Positions 28,253 to 37,280 of a stretch of 64,000 nt of DNA are shown here, piece by piece. Below the pieces are notes generated by a model, which saw only the letters and a list, made by a program, of their open reading frames with translations, was not told the DNA's origin and did no database searches. Where the stretch lies: assembly GCA_016705955.1 (NCBI GenBank), contig JADJKO010000013.1, forward strand, positions 28,281 through 92,280, given 5' to 3'. Position numbers and translations under genes: made by a program. The number at the start of each line of letters is the position of its first letter. Position 1 is the stretch's first letter. Source of the stretch: Flavobacteriales bacterium (GTDB taxonomy: Bacteria; Bacteroidota; Bacteroidia; Flavobacteriales_F; PHOS-HE28).

Positions 28253-28508
28253 CGGCGAAATTCTTCGGGGTGCTCACCGTGCTCTCCACGGTCGCGTTCT
28301 CACTGAAGAGATCCACCTTCTTGCCCGTAGCGGAGGACCAACCGCTGGCATACTGGATCCCACCGGGGCGCTTCAATTTCTTGCCATCCATCTGCTCGAA
28401 GTCACCGTTCCTGATCCAGGTGTTGGTGGTATCGATCTGCTGGGCGATGCTTCCCAAGGGCAATAGGGCGATGATCAACGTGAAAACAGGGTTGCGGGAC
28501 AGGTTCAT
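28032..28508 (-). CDS. OmpA family protein, 5' part (frameshifted)
   Basis: The start MNLSRNPVFTLIIALLPLGSIAQQ is a signal peptide. IDTTNTWIRNGDFEQMDGKK and KLKRPGGIQYASGWSSATGK then open the N-terminal beta-sandwich common in Bacteroidota OmpA-family proteins. Meaningful sequence ends near 28256 (VESTVSTPKNFAG); the rest of this frame to 28032 is out of register. It joins the preceding entry, which supplies the remainder of the gene. Confidence 0.7.
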   Translation of the reverse strand: MNLSRNPVFTLIIALLPLGSIAQQIDTTNTWIRNGDFEQMDGKKLKRPGGIQYASGWSSATGKKVDLFSENATVESTVSTPKNFAGDQSCPERCQLHRYSLVELPEQGAAHLPANAAEVQDEEGLALLCAILRVARRPEQIRDRGIGRVLQQGQDREG

Positions 28509-28619
28509 TGCTCGTGGTGGTTGTTATCGGCTCCGGGCCAAGGTAAAGAGCGGCCGGGAACGTGGAGTGCTGGGTTGGCAAGGACCGTGCCTTCACCTTG
28601 GAGATGAACCAAAAGAAAC

Positions 28620-28645
28620 AGGGCCGTTCCTTGCGGAACGGCCCT
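28620..28645 (-). terminator. Terminator after outer-membrane beta-barrel gene
   Basis: AGGGCCGTTCC, a TTGC loop and GGAACGGCCCT form a perfect 11-base-pair stem. On the minus strand it is followed by GTTTCTTTTGG, consistent with an intrinsic terminator for the 28668-29204 gene. Confidence 0.8.
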
Positions 28646-28667
28646 GCCCAAAAGGTCTAAGCCAGGC

Positions 28668-29204
28668 TTAGTTGCCGAGGTAGATGCCGAAGTTGATCAT
28701 GACTCCGAAAGCGGAGCCACTGTACGAATCGCCACCGTCGGGCTTCGTGCTGAGGGCGGAATATTTGATCATCGGCTCGATGGTCACATTGTCGTTCAAC
28801 CACGCAGCGTAGCCAACTCCAACGCCCAATGCGCCGGTGGAACCGAGCTTGGTCCCGTCGTAGGAAGAAGAACCGATCTTATATCCGAGTTCACCGAACA
28901 GCTTGCTCTCCATGAGGTAGTAACGGAGATAGGGACCCACGCCCAGATCGGCACCGCTCACACCACCAACGCTAACGGAACTGTAACCGAGATCCAAGCC
29001 AACAGCCAGATTGTCGATCACGAAGTAACCAGCACGCACGTCCAATGACAATTGTGAAGCTGCGTCCTCTTGGTCGCTATTCTCCTTTCCGGAGGTGAAA
29101 CCCAGATTGGAACCTGCACCGAACATCCACGTGCCCTGGTCGGTTTGGGCCATCGCGGTGATGCCGAGCACCAGCGCGGAAACTACTGTTACGATCTTCT
29201 TCAT
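28668..29204 (-). CDS. Outer membrane beta-barrel protein
   Basis: This 178-residue protein starts with a signal peptide (MKKIVTVVSALVLGITAMAQ). Alternating amphipathic strands follow, such as WMFGAGSNLGFTSG, LSLDVRAGYFVIDNLAVGLDLGYSS, LGVGPYLRYYLMESKLFGELGYKIG and FGVMINFGIYLGN, which is the pattern of a small eight-stranded OMP_b-brl barrel. It ends in a Gly/aromatic-rich strand suitable for BAM-mediated insertion. The function is unknown. It is monocistronic, with a strong terminator 22 bases beyond the stop. I start at the ATG at 29204; the upstream extension to 29273 lacks a signal-like profile. Confidence 0.8.
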   Translation of the reverse strand: MKKIVTVVSALVLGITAMAQTDQGTWMFGAGSNLGFTSGKENSDQEDAASQLSLDVRAGYFVIDNLAVGLDLGYSSVSVGGVSGADLGVGPYLRYYLMESKLFGELGYKIGSSSYDGTKLGSTGALGVGVGYAAWLNDNVTIEPMIKYSALSTKPDGGDSYSGSAFGVMINFGIYLGN

Positions 29205-29369
29205 GTTTGTTGAGATTGGTTTGGTCTCGGTTGAATTCGGGGCCAAATCTATGCCGCGTTCGCGAATGACCAAATGCGCACCCCCCGACTAATCCCCAAT
29301 GGATGGTGGAAAACTCACGTCCAACGCGCGCTTCAGAAGCATGAAAAGGATTTTCATCGCCTCTTTCGA

Positions 29370-31643
29370 TCAGCTTCCGTGTTGTGCCCGAATGATGTTC
29401 AGTGCGCTGCCTGCTTTGAACCATTCGATCTGCGGTGCATTGTAGGTGTGGTTGCAGACGATCGTGTCGCTTCCGCCGCCTTTGTGCTTGAAAACCAACG
29501 TGATCGGCTTGCCGGGTGCAAAAGCCACGAGGTCCGTAAAGTCAACGCGGTCATCCTCCTGGATCTTGTCGTAGTCGGCCTCATTGGCAAAGGTGAGCGC
29601 CAACATGCCTTGCTTCTTCAGGTTGGTCTCGTGGATCCGCGCGAAGCTCTTCACAAGTACCGCAGCGACACCAAGGTGTCGCGGTTGCATGGCTGCGTGC
29701 TCGCGCGATGAGCCTTCACCGTAGTTGTGGTCACCCACGACGATGCTTGGAACACCTGCAGCCTTATACGCTCGTTGCGTAGCAGGCACGGCACCGTATT
29801 CACCGGTCAATTGGCTCTTCACCTTGTCCGTGGCTCCGTTGAATGCATTGGTCGCGCCGATCAATGTGTTGTTGCTGATGTTATCCAAGTGTCCGCGATA
29901 CCGCAGCCATGGGCCGGCCATGCTGATGTGATCCGTGGTGCATTTGCCCTTCGCCTTGATCAGGACGACCGCGTCGGTGATGTCCTTGCCGTTCCACGCA
30001 GGGAATGGTTCGAGCAACTGAAGCCGATCGCTGCCCTCCTTCACCACCACATTCACAGAACTGCCATCCGCAGCAGGCGCCTTGTAGCCGGCATCCTTCA
30101 CATCGAATCCCTTCGGGGGGAGTTCAATTCCCTTCGGTTCATCCAGTTTCACCTTCTTCCCTTCCTCATTCACCAACTCATCGGTGAGCGGGTTGAAGGT
30201 GAGGTCCCCGGCGATCGCGAGCGCTGTCACGATCTCCGGCGACGCGACGAACGCATGCGTATTGGGGTTGCCGTCATTGCGCTTCGCGAAGTTGCGGTTG
30301 AAGCTGGTGATGATCGAATTCTTCCGGTCCGGATCATCCGTGTGGCGCGCCCACTGACCGATGCAAGGGCCACACGCATTGGCAAGCACCACCCCGCCCA
30401 TTTGATCGAAGGTTCCCAGGATGCCATCGCGCTCGGCCGTGTAACGGACCAGTTCACTGCCCGGTGTGATGGTGAATTCGCTCTTCGCCCTCAGCTTCTT
30501 ATCAATGGCTTGTTGCGCGATGGATGCACTCCGCGTGAGGTCCTCGTAGCTGCTGTTGGTGCAGGACCCGATCAGGCCGACCTCCAGCTTCGCAGGCCAC
30601 TTGTTCTCCTTCACCGCTGCGGCGAACTTGCTGATGGGCCATGCGAGATCCGGCGTGAATGGTCCATTGACATGCGGCTCCAATGTGCTGAGGTCGATCT
30701 CGATCACCTGATCGAAGTACTTCGTCGGGTCAGCGTAGACCTCCGGATCGCCTTGCAAATGTTCCTTGATCGCATCGGCCATGGCTGCGATCTCCGCACG
30801 CCCAGTGCCCTTGAGGTAGCGTGACATCGAATCGTCGTAGCTGAAGGTGCTCGTCGTTGCACCGATCTCCGCACCCATGTTCGCGATGGTGCCCTTGCCG
30901 GTGCAGCTCATGCTCTCCGACCCGGATCCGAAGTACTCCACGATGGCGCCCGTTCCACCCTTCACCGTTAGGATGCCGGCCACTTTCAGGATCACATCCT
31001 TCGGTGAGGCCCAGCCGTTGAGCTTGCCGGTCAGTTTCACGCCGATGATCTTCGGGAACTTCAATTCCCAAGCGAGTCCGCTCATCACGTCGCACGCATC
31101 GGCACCGCCAACACCGATCGCGACCATGCCCAGACCGCCTGCGTTCACCGTGTGGCTATCCGTGCCGATCATCATGCCGCCGGGGAAGGCGTACTGTTCA
31201 AGCACCACTTGGTGAATGATCCCTGCGCCGGGCTTCCAGAAGCCGATGCCATACTTGTTGCTGATGCTTTCCAGAAAGTTGAAGACCTCGTTGCTCTTGA
31301 GCAGTGCATCCTGAAGGTCCTGCTTTGCCCCGACCCGCGCTTGGATCAAGTGATCGCAATGCACAGTGCTCGGCACCGCGACCGTCTTGCGACCGGTGGT
31401 GCTGAACTGGAGCAGCGCCATCTGCGCGGTTGCATCCTGCATGGCCACGCGGTCCGGTGCGAAATCGACGTAGTCCTTCCCACGACCGAACGGTTGTGTA
31501 GCTGCACCATCCCAGAGGTGTGCGTAGAGGATCTTCTCGGTGAGCGTGAGCGGCTTCCCCAAGGCTTTACGTGCGGCAGACACTCTTTCCGGATAGCGGC
31601 CGTACACCACTTTGATCATGTCGAGGTCGAAGATCTGGCTCAT
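29370..31643 (-). CDS. acnA: Aconitate hydratase
   Basis: Aconitase isomerises citrate to isocitrate using a [4Fe-4S] cluster. The 757-residue protein has the mitochondrial-type arrangement: [10 protein letters not shown] and [25 protein letters not shown] near the N-terminus, [24 protein letters not shown], cluster Cys in [15 protein letters not shown] and [39 protein letters not shown], and the swivel domain [16 protein letters not shown]. The length fits the Aco2-type family. The symbol is by function; the Bacteroidota enzyme is closer to mitochondrial aconitase than to E. coli AcnA. The isocitrate dehydrogenase gene lies 8 kb away. Confidence 0.95.
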   Translation of the reverse strand: MSQIFDLDMIKVVYGRYPERVSAARKALGKPLTLTEKILYAHLWDGAATQPFGRGKDYVDFAPDRVAMQDATAQMALLQFSTTGRKTVAVPSTVHCDHLIQARVGAKQDLQDALLKSNEVFNFLESISNKYGIGFWKPGAGIIHQVVLEQYAFPGGMMIGTDSHTVNAGGLGMVAIGVGGADACDVMSGLAWELKFPKIIGVKLTGKLNGWASPKDVILKVAGILTVKGGTGAIVEYFGSGSESMSCTGKGTIANMGAEIGATTSTFSYDDSMSRYLKGTGRAEIAAMADAIKEHLQGDPEVYADPTKYFDQVIEIDLSTLEPHVNGPFTPDLAWPISKFAAAVKENKWPAKLEVGLIGSCTNSSYEDLTRSASIAQQAIDKKLRAKSEFTITPGSELVRYTAERDGILGTFDQMGGVVLANACGPCIGQWARHTDDPDRKNSIITSFNRNFAKRNDGNPNTHAFVASPEIVTALAIAGDLTFNPLTDELVNEEGKKVKLDEPKGIELPPKGFDVKDAGYKAPAADGSSVNVVVKEGSDRLQLLEPFPAWNGKDITDAVVLIKAKGKCTTDHISMAGPWLRYRGHLDNISNNTLIGATNAFNGATDKVKSQLTGEYGAVPATQRAYKAAGVPSIVVGDHNYGEGSSREHAAMQPRHLGVAAVLVKSFARIHETNLKKQGMLALTFANEADYDKIQEDDRVDFTDLVAFAPGKPITLVFKHKGGGSDTIVCNHTYNAPQIEWFKAGSALNIIRAQHGS

Positions 31644-31704
31644 TCGTAGGCTTCTCGTTTGAGCCGCGAAAGTAATCCGCGTTCGGCAGCCTTCCGGAAA
31701 GTAA

Positions 31705-31729
31705 AGCGGGCCGCACGTTGCGGCCCGCT
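31705..31729 (-). terminator. Terminator of the MbnP/CDVCG/CxGxC gene cluster
   Basis: AGCGGGCCGC and GCGGCCCGCT form a perfect 10-base-pair stem with an ACGTT loop. On the minus strand TTTACTTTCC follows. It lies 22 bases beyond the MbnP-like gene's stop. Confidence 0.75.
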
Positions 31730-31750
31730 CAGTGAAGTGCGTTCGTCCTC

Positions 31751-32503
31751 CTATAATTCGTCAACGGCGACCGCGAGGCTGTCCATGGCGGTGATGTTCG
31801 CCGGCTCTCCTCCCATGGCAACGGGCGTGGTAAGGAAGTCCAGGCCGCTGATCAATTTGGCCACATCCACCTTGGCAGCCATAGTGACCGTGCCGCCGGC
31901 GACCAGTCCCGCATGGATGTGTACATGGGTTTCGCGCAACAAGGCATCCGTGGCGCAGTCATAGGCGATATCCAGGTCCTCGGTGTCATCGAAGTCGCCA
32001 TCCCCATTACCATCCACCTTACCCACCATCATGAGGAATTTGTATCCGGCCGCCGGGTTCCAGCTCCAATGCATCCCCGGAACGTTGAGCGGGTAGTCCG
32101 CCAGTGTCGGGTCCGCATGGTTCAACGTGCTATCCAGCCCCAATGCGATATGCGCTTCGTGTACATGGCCGGGCGACATGGTTCCGAGGGTGAAGAGGTT
32201 GGATGTAGCGGATGCATCCACGAGCACCACGGCTTCGTGGAATTCGCCCACGGTCACTGCTGCATCATTCACCAAGTGGAAGTCCGAGGCGTAGAATTTC
32301 AGGGCGCTTAAACGGATCTTGCGCCCCGCACCGTCGATGAGGATGCTATCCAGCGTGTATGCGTTCGTACCGCTCATGAAGGTCACCGACAACGCGATCG
32401 TTCCCGTGGTGGGATCGGGGTCCGGATCCGGTTCCTTGTCCTTCTTGCACGCTACGAGTGTGAGGCTGATAAAGGCCATCAAGGCCAGGTCCATTCTGCT
32501 CAT
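31751..32503 (-). CDS. MbnP family lipoprotein
   Basis: The N-terminus [19 protein letters not shown] ends in a lipobox (Cys19) followed by [12 protein letters not shown], typical of surface-exposed Bacteroidota lipoproteins. The body matches the MbnP-like domain: [32 protein letters not shown] and [19 protein letters not shown]. MbnP-like proteins occur with MbnH di-haem peroxidases and copper-related genes. Here the 4-base overlap with the upstream CDVCG beta-barrel gene and the nearby CxGxC gene suggest a metal-linked operon. No MbnH gene is present in the window. Confidence 0.8.
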   Translation of the reverse strand: MSRMDLALMAFISLTLVACKKDKEPDPDPDPTTGTIALSVTFMSGTNAYTLDSILIDGAGRKIRLSALKFYASDFHLVNDAAVTVGEFHEAVVLVDASATSNLFTLGTMSPGHVHEAHIALGLDSTLNHADPTLADYPLNVPGMHWSWNPAAGYKFLMMVGKVDGNGDGDFDDTEDLDIAYDCATDALLRETHVHIHAGLVAGGTVTMAAKVDVAKLISGLDFLTTPVAMGGEPANITAMDSLAVAVDEL

Positions 32504-33456
32504 GATCGGTTCTTGTTTCTGATGAGGTTGTATGTAAGTCCGACGACTACGCGCTCCTTGTTCGGGATCATTTGCTCGCCCAAGCTACGCGCAACGGCAT
32601 GCTGGTACGTGCTCGAGAATCCCCAGGAACGCCACCACACGCGGACTCCTACGTGGGTGAAAAGGGTTGAACTACCGGTACCTTGAACGGGGTCTCCGCT
32701 CAAGGCATCCTTGCCGGCCAGTTCGTGATAGACGCCCAAGGAGGGCATCACTTTCCAGACTTCGCCGATGTCGAACCGACGGAATAGTTCAGTGGTGGTG
32801 CTGATGCCATGCCCCATCCGATGCTCCATGTCATTCGTTCCATTGTATCGGCCGATCACGCTCAGGCTTCCGCCGTACTTGCCACGACGCACCATGTACT
32901 CCGCCGAACCAAGCAGATCCAATGAACCAGTACCTGGTTGCTGGTCCACCTCCACTTGTTCACCATTGTAGGAGGTGGCATGCGCACCCAACGGGAACTT
33001 GGCTCCCGCACCGAGCATCACCCGGTGGACCGTGCGTTCATCCATCGTGAGGCACTTCGTATTCACCAAGAGGTATCGACCAAGTATGAACGGGTCTCCC
33101 ATACCATAGACGTCGTTGCGGATCACCCCGTTCACCGCGCGGTAGTTGTTCACCATCGGGATGGAAACCAATGTGGCGAAGCGCTGGCTCCACCAGATAT
33201 CGCCACGGAACTCGGCGACCTGATACAGCTCGCGGTAGTGGGTATCGCCGGTCAACGTGGCATTGTCCGAACCATGCTTGGGCAGGGCCAACGTGCTACC
33301 GGGTAGCGAGCCTTCCAAATGACGGTACCGCCAAAGGAGGCTGAAGGAAGTGGTGCGATCGTGCGGCTGTATCCCGAGGAAAATGCCGCACACGTCGCAC
33401 CCGAGGCCGATGACGGGCAGCCATAGCGCCAGCCATGCGGCAAATAGATGCTTCAT
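32500..33456 (-). CDS. Outer membrane beta-barrel protein with N-terminal CDVCG motif
   Basis: This 318-residue protein starts with a signal peptide (MKHLFAAWLALWLPVIGLG) and immediately carries CDVCGIFLG (Cys20, Cys23), a likely metal- or haem-contact motif. About 290 residues of alternating amphipathic strands follow (SFSLLWRYRHLEG, MLGAGAKFPLGAHA, GSLDLLGSAEYMVRRGKYG, WGFSSTYQHAVAR, KERVVVGLTYNLIRN), consistent with a 12-14-strand porin-like barrel. Its stop overlaps the start of the MbnP-like gene, so the two are translationally coupled. Relatives in Bacteroidota are annotated only as hypothetical or transporter proteins. Confidence 0.7.
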   Translation of the reverse strand: MKHLFAAWLALWLPVIGLGCDVCGIFLGIQPHDRTTSFSLLWRYRHLEGSLPGSTLALPKHGSDNATLTGDTHYRELYQVAEFRGDIWWSQRFATLVSIPMVNNYRAVNGVIRNDVYGMGDPFILGRYLLVNTKCLTMDERTVHRVMLGAGAKFPLGAHATSYNGEQVEVDQQPGTGSLDLLGSAEYMVRRGKYGGSLSVIGRYNGTNDMEHRMGHGISTTTELFRRFDIGEVWKVMPSLGVYHELAGKDALSGDPVQGTGSSTLFTHVGVRVWWRSWGFSSTYQHAVARSLGEQMIPNKERVVVGLTYNLIRNKNRS

Positions 33457-33515
33457 GGAATTGGTTTGAAGTTCGACCGAACACGGACCTCAATGGCCCG
33501 CGACACTGGGAGAAC

Positions 33516-33890
33516 TCAACACCAAGGAACCGGATCGGGGTCGTTGGAAAATCCATCCGAGAACGACACTTCGAACGGAAGGAAGCCAAGCCCGATGGAC
33601 GGTGGGATGAAGACCGGATGGTTTTCTTGAAGTGGGATCATGGGCTCGGTACGGAACTCCAAACGATCCGCCGGGAACCCTTGCTGGGATTCGGCCTCCA
33701 AGGCGTGGAATTTCTTGGAGAGTTGGCACTCCCCATGGCAGGTCCGCATGCTTTCCACCACATCGCGCTGCACGCACAACTCCTTCTCGATGTAGGTTCG
33801 ATGCAGGGTGAATTGGAGAAGGAACAAGGACGGAGCGATCATCACAGCCGCGAATGGCAGCGCCAAGAGAAGTCCGATGATCCGCCGCAT
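33516..33890 (-). CDS. Membrane-anchored protein with CxGxCxL motif
   Basis: The 124-residue product has an N-terminal membrane segment (MRRIIGLLLALPFAAVMIAP) and a short extracytoplasmic part with ELCVQRDVVESMRTCHGECQ followed by LSKKF. The C-x-G-x-C-x-L pattern preceded by an earlier Cys recurs in short Bacteroidota proteins located near MbnP and TonB-dependent receptor genes and looks like a metal-binding site. It is the first gene of the probable three-gene cluster with the CDVCG barrel and MbnP. I use ATG 33890 (MRRII). The longer reading to 33962 overlaps the epimerase gene. Confidence 0.6.
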   Translation of the reverse strand: MRRIIGLLLALPFAAVMIAPSLFLLQFTLHRTYIEKELCVQRDVVESMRTCHGECQLSKKFHALEAESQQGFPADRLEFRTEPMIPLQENHPVFIPPSIGLGFLPFEVSFSDGFSNDPDPVPWC

Positions 33891-33954
33891 GACCGGACAA
33901 ACATATGACGCCACATGGTGCAGCTCTTGAGTTTCATCAGGCACGACAGTCCCA

Positions 33955-35058
33955 CTACACAACCGCTACTTGTGTCAACGCAACCATGTCCATCGCCGCA
34001 GCAAGCCCCAACCCTTCCGGCAGTGCGATGCTTCCACCCGGTCCGTACCGGATACCACCGATCACCGGATCCGCCGTGAACATGAGCGGGGTATCCATGT
34101 CGAAAAAGCGCGCGGCATCGCTGATCTGTGCCAAGTGGGCCGCTGCCGTCCATGCCAGCCGCGATTCCAGGAACCCGCCGATCTGCACTTCGATCCCATG
34201 CTGTTCCGCTAGCGCGATGATCTTCTTCGCCTTGAACAAGCCGCCGCTCTTGCCGAGCTTGATGTTGAAGCGCTGACAAGCACCCAATGTGATCAACCGT
34301 TCCGCATCATGATGATCGCAGCAACTCTCATCCGCCATGACCGGGATCGGCGACGCTTCCTTCACGCGGCGCATCTCCATGAACTGCCAACGCGGGATCG
34401 GCTCTTCGCAATGTTGGATGTTGAAGACCGCGAGTTCGTTCAGGATCTCAATGGCCTGTTCCGGTGTCCACCCTTGGTTGGCATCGATCCGCAATGGGAT
34501 CTCTTTCCCAACCACTTCCCGGATCGCTCGGATACGTGCCACATCCTCCGCTGCACTTCCGCCGAGCTTCACCTTGATCACCGTGAACCCGTTCTGAACG
34601 ATCGATGCTGCATCCACCGCCATCTTCTCCGGTGAACCGATGCTCACTGTGTAGTCCGTGACCAACGGTCTGCACCCTTTCGCACCGAGGAATTGCCATA
34701 GCGGCTGATCGGCCTCATGCGCTGCCAGGTCGTGCAGTGCGATATCAAACGCGCTCTTGATACTGCTGTTCCCATGGATCATGCGATCCATGATGCGGTG
34801 CGCGCCTTCCATATCCGACACCTCGTGACCGAGAAGGGCCTTGGCCAAGTGCTTTCCCACCGCGAGGCAGGTCTCCACGGTTTCGCCGTTGATCGGCCAG
34901 AACGGATTGCACTCCCCCCATCCGATGCGTCCATCCTCGTCCTCGACCTTCAGGACAACACTCTCAACACTATCCGAGGAACCGAGCGACGTGACGAATG
35001 GGACCTTGAGCGGGATCCGGAGCGAGTACAGATGGAATCGTGTTGCCTTGCTTGCCAT
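33955..35058 (-). CDS. Dipeptide epimerase (enolase superfamily)
   Basis: This 367-residue member of the mandelate racemase/muconate lactonizing group is most like L-Ala-D/L-Glu epimerases, which act on murein dipeptides. The catalytic KxK is in FTVIKVKLGG, the metal ligands are in LRIDANQGW (Asp), QHCEEPI (Glu) and VMADESC (Asp), and the second catalytic Lys is in FNIKLGKSGG. IGGFLESRLAWTAAAHLA is typical of the family's C-terminus. Lid residues that set substrate choice cannot be judged here; another dipeptide preference is possible. The gene is 64 bases upstream of the CxGxC gene on the same strand and may be its promoter-proximal neighbour. Confidence 0.85.
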   Translation of the reverse strand: MASKATRFHLYSLRIPLKVPFVTSLGSSDSVESVVLKVEDEDGRIGWGECNPFWPINGETVETCLAVGKHLAKALLGHEVSDMEGAHRIMDRMIHGNSSIKSAFDIALHDLAAHEADQPLWQFLGAKGCRPLVTDYTVSIGSPEKMAVDAASIVQNGFTVIKVKLGGSAAEDVARIRAIREVVGKEIPLRIDANQGWTPEQAIEILNELAVFNIQHCEEPIPRWQFMEMRRVKEASPIPVMADESCCDHHDAERLITLGACQRFNIKLGKSGGLFKAKKIIALAEQHGIEVQIGGFLESRLAWTAAAHLAQISDAARFFDMDTPLMFTADPVIGGIRYGPGGSIALPEGLGLAAAMDMVALTQVAVV

Positions 35059-35085
35059 CCCCTCTTCACCGGAAAGTTCGCGTGA

Positions 35086-35844
35086 TCATGGCTCCTCGAT
35101 GGCAGTTTGCAGGTTGCTCATCAATTGGGCATTCAACGGGCCTGATCCGGTCTCGTTCAGGTCGGCCATCACATTCACGCCATTGAGCAATCCGGTCACG
35201 TCGACTCCTATGTTCAGTGTTTCCACTGCGCTCGCCACACTGCCTGAGAAGGATAGGTGATCGGTTCGCCTCATCGAAGCACCAACGCAGGTGTATGAGA
35301 ACACCCCTTCCCCGGGACTGACGATCCCATCATTATTCGCATCCGCCCTGCCTTGGATCTGGTAGAACAGGTATCCGATCCCGCTACCGATGTACAAGGA
35401 TTGATCGGAAAGTGGTGGCCCCGTGTGATCAGAAGGTGATGTGCCGTTATTGGTGTCATCCAAACCGATCGTCATCGAGACCCCACCGTAATTGAGCATA
35501 GTAACCGTCCCGAGTGTTGTTGTCGCATTGGGATCATTCGAATCCCATTGGATCACTACACCTGGAAAAGTCTGGATCGGATCTCCGGCAGCATCTGTGA
35601 GCCGATAGTCAGTGAGCAGGAAACGCATCCGCGTCAGGAGGATCTCCCGGCCCACGGCATCCTCGATGGTCGAACTTCCGAAAGTGAATCCTTGACTGCC
35701 TTCACGCACCGTGAATCGAGCCTTCACGATCAACTGAGCTGCCGGTTCATCCTGCGGATCATCATCCTTCTTCTTGCAGCCCGACAATAACATGATGCAC
35801 GAGGCTAGGCCAACGGCCAAAAGAACAAGTTTGGATGAACGCAT
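35086..35844 (-). CDS. MbnP-like lipoprotein
   Basis: The signal peptide MRSSKLVLLAVGLASCIMLLSG ends at a lipobox Cys followed by KKKDDDPQDEP. The mature part has REILLTRMRFLLTDYRLTDA, TVTMLNYGGVSMTIGLDDTNN and GYLFYQIQGRADANNDG, resembling the MbnP-like domain of 31751-32503 but lacking its HWSWN segment. It is probably a paralogue anchored to the outer membrane. It lies upstream of the epimerase on the same strand (27 bases apart) and downstream of the ribosomal operon terminator. Function is unknown. Confidence 0.65.
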   Translation of the reverse strand: MRSSKLVLLAVGLASCIMLLSGCKKKDDDPQDEPAAQLIVKARFTVREGSQGFTFGSSTIEDAVGREILLTRMRFLLTDYRLTDAAGDPIQTFPGVVIQWDSNDPNATTTLGTVTMLNYGGVSMTIGLDDTNNGTSPSDHTGPPLSDQSLYIGSGIGYLFYQIQGRADANNDGIVSPGEGVFSYTCVGASMRRTDHLSFSGSVASAVETLNIGVDVTGLLNGVNVMADLNETGSGPLNAQLMSNLQTAIEEP

Positions 35845-35866
35845 GAACGAAGGTAGAAGAATGAAA

Positions 35867-35886
35867 GAAGGGCCTCACGGCCCTTC
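35867..35886 (-). terminator. Terminator of rpsF-rpsR-rplI operon
   Basis: GAAGGGCC and GGCCCTTC pair around a TCAC loop 27 bases after the rplI stop. The following minus-strand bases (TTTCATTCTTC) are T-rich. Confidence 0.65.
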
Positions 35887-35912
35887 CAACATTGCTTTCT
35901 TGAAACCGGATA

Positions 35913-36359
35913 TCACTCCTCCACCACCTCGAAGGGGATGATGCGCACCACATCGCGGTGGAAGGTGACCTCAGCCTCGTACTTGCCGACGCTCTTGATC
36001 GCCTCTCCTTTCAACTTGATGCTCTTGCGATCCACCTCGAAGCCGATGGCCTTGAGCGCGTCGGCGATCATGATGGTGTTCACACTTCCGAAGATGCGGC
36101 CGTTCTCGCCGACCTTCGCGCCGATGCGCAGGGTCTTGTCACCAAGGCCGCCAGCCATCTTCTCGGCTTCGTCCTTGATCTTGGCGAGCTTGTGGGCACG
36201 TTGCTTCAGGGTTTCGGTAAGCTGCTTGCGCGCGCTCTCGGTGGCCAATGTGGCCAGACCGCGCGGCAGCAGGAAATTGCGGGCATAGCCCTCGCGCACT
36301 TTCACTACGTCGTCGGCGTAGCCCAAGTGTTCCACGTCTTGCTTCAGGATGACTTCCAT
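35913..36359 (-). CDS. rplI: 50S ribosomal protein L9
   Basis: L9 binds domain V of 23S rRNA and extends from the large subunit. The 148-residue protein has the conserved N-terminal domain MEVILKQDVEHLGYADDVVKVREGYARNFLLPRGLA, the long connecting helix and a C-terminal domain with GRIFGSVNT and IKSVGKYEAEVTFHRDV. Its length is normal. It is the third gene of rpsF-rpsR-rplI, the usual order. A short palindromic repeat lies in the 42-base gap before it. Confidence 0.97.
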   Translation of the reverse strand: MEVILKQDVEHLGYADDVVKVREGYARNFLLPRGLATLATESARKQLTETLKQRAHKLAKIKDEAEKMAGGLGDKTLRIGAKVGENGRIFGSVNTIMIADALKAIGFEVDRKSIKLKGEAIKSVGKYEAEVTFHRDVVRIIPFEVVEE

Positions 36360-36368
36360 GGTCGTTCT

Positions 36369-36390
36369 GTCCTTCGACTCCGCTCAGGAC
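36369..36390. repeat. Short palindromic repeat between rpsR and rplI
   Basis: GTCCT and AGGAC arms enclose TCGACTCCGCTC, giving the CCTTCGACTCCGCTCAGG core that is a common dispersed intergenic repeat in many bacterial genomes. A single copy was found in this window. Confidence 0.45.
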
Positions 36391-36401
36391 GGGTTTGAGG
36401 G

Positions 36402-36674
36402 TTATTTCATCATATCGGCCACGTACGGCATCAGCGCCAAATGGCGGCTGCGCTTGATGGCCTGACCGACCTTGCGTTGGTACTTCAAGCTCGTGCCGGT
36501 GAGGCGACGGGGAAGCACCTTGCCTTGTTCGTTCACGAAGCGGAGGAGGAAGTCGGCATCCTTGTAGTCGATGTACGTAATGCCCATCTTCTTGAAGCGG
36601 CAATACTTCTCCTTCTTCGTCTCGATCGCGATCGGCGTGAGGTAGCGGATCTCGCTGCTGTTCTCTGCGGCCAT
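36402..36674 (-). CDS. rpsR: 30S ribosomal protein S18
   Basis: S18 pairs with S6 on the 30S platform. The 90-residue protein contains KKYCRF-like [39 protein letters not shown] and [20 protein letters not shown], the invariant C-terminal half of the family. It is between rpsF (3 bases upstream) and rplI in a conserved operon. Confidence 0.97.
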   Translation of the reverse strand: MAAENSSEIRYLTPIAIETKKEKYCRFKKMGITYIDYKDADFLLRFVNEQGKVLPRRLTGTSLKYQRKVGQAIKRSRHLALMPYVADMMK

Positions 36675-36677
36675 GGC

Positions 36678-37037
36678 TTAAGCGTTTACGGGTTCTGCGT
36701 TCTCCTTCTTCGCCTTGTTCCTGCGCCGTTCAGCGAAGGCCAAGTGATGCTTGTCCATCACCACGGTGAGGAAGCGGATGATGCGCTCATCACGGCGGTA
36801 TTCGGTCTCGAGCTTGGCAATGAACGCTGGTTCACTTTCAAACTCGATCAGGTGGTAGAAGCCCGAGGACTTCTTCTGGATGGGATACGCGAGCTTGCGC
36901 ATCCCCCAGCTCTCTTCATGGCGGACCTTGCCACTGCCTGCTTTGAGCAGGTCTTTGAATTTCTTTACCGTCTCCTTTGTCTGGTCTTCAGACAAAACGG
37001 GAGTAAGAATGAAGACGGTCTCGTACCGGTTGGTCAT
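36678..37037 (-). CDS. rpsF: 30S ribosomal protein S6
   Basis: The 119-residue protein starts [19 protein letters not shown] and contains [21 protein letters not shown] and [15 protein letters not shown], the ferredoxin-like S6 fold that binds S18. A longer open frame extends to 38123, antisense to dnaX, but the S6 start at 37037 is unmistakable. It is the first gene of the rpsF-rpsR-rplI operon, so its promoter should lie in 37038-37123. Confidence 0.97.
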   Translation of the reverse strand: MTNRYETVFILTPVLSEDQTKETVKKFKDLLKAGSGKVRHEESWGMRKLAYPIQKKSSGFYHLIEFESEPAFIAKLETEYRRDERIIRFLTVVMDKHHLAFAERRRNKAKKENAEPVNA

Positions 37038-37123
37038 GTGACTATTTCGGTTGATTTGGGGGCGCGAATCTAGGGGAATTATCCGAACGCGCATAGCCCG
37101 CAGGGCTTCGGGCCGCACGCTTC

Positions 37124-37192
37124 GGGCCATGGGCTTGATCGGGATGGCTTCGTCGCACAACGATTCACCAAGGAAAAGCAAGCCCGTGGCCC
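37124..37192. repeat. Inverted repeat between rpsF and dnaX
   Basis: GGGCCATGGGCTTG (37124-37137) and CAAGCCCGTGGCCC (37179-37192) pair with one mismatch across a 41-base loop. A second partial GGCCCATGGCCC follows at once. It sits between two divergently transcribed genes, so it is not a simple terminator; its role is unknown. Confidence 0.5.
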
Positions 37193-37280
37193 ATGGCCCA
37201 GAGCCCGCCGCTCTTCTCCACAGGTGTTGATATCCGGACCCGTCGAGGCTGAACGGGGCTTCTATCTTCGGCCCCACACC

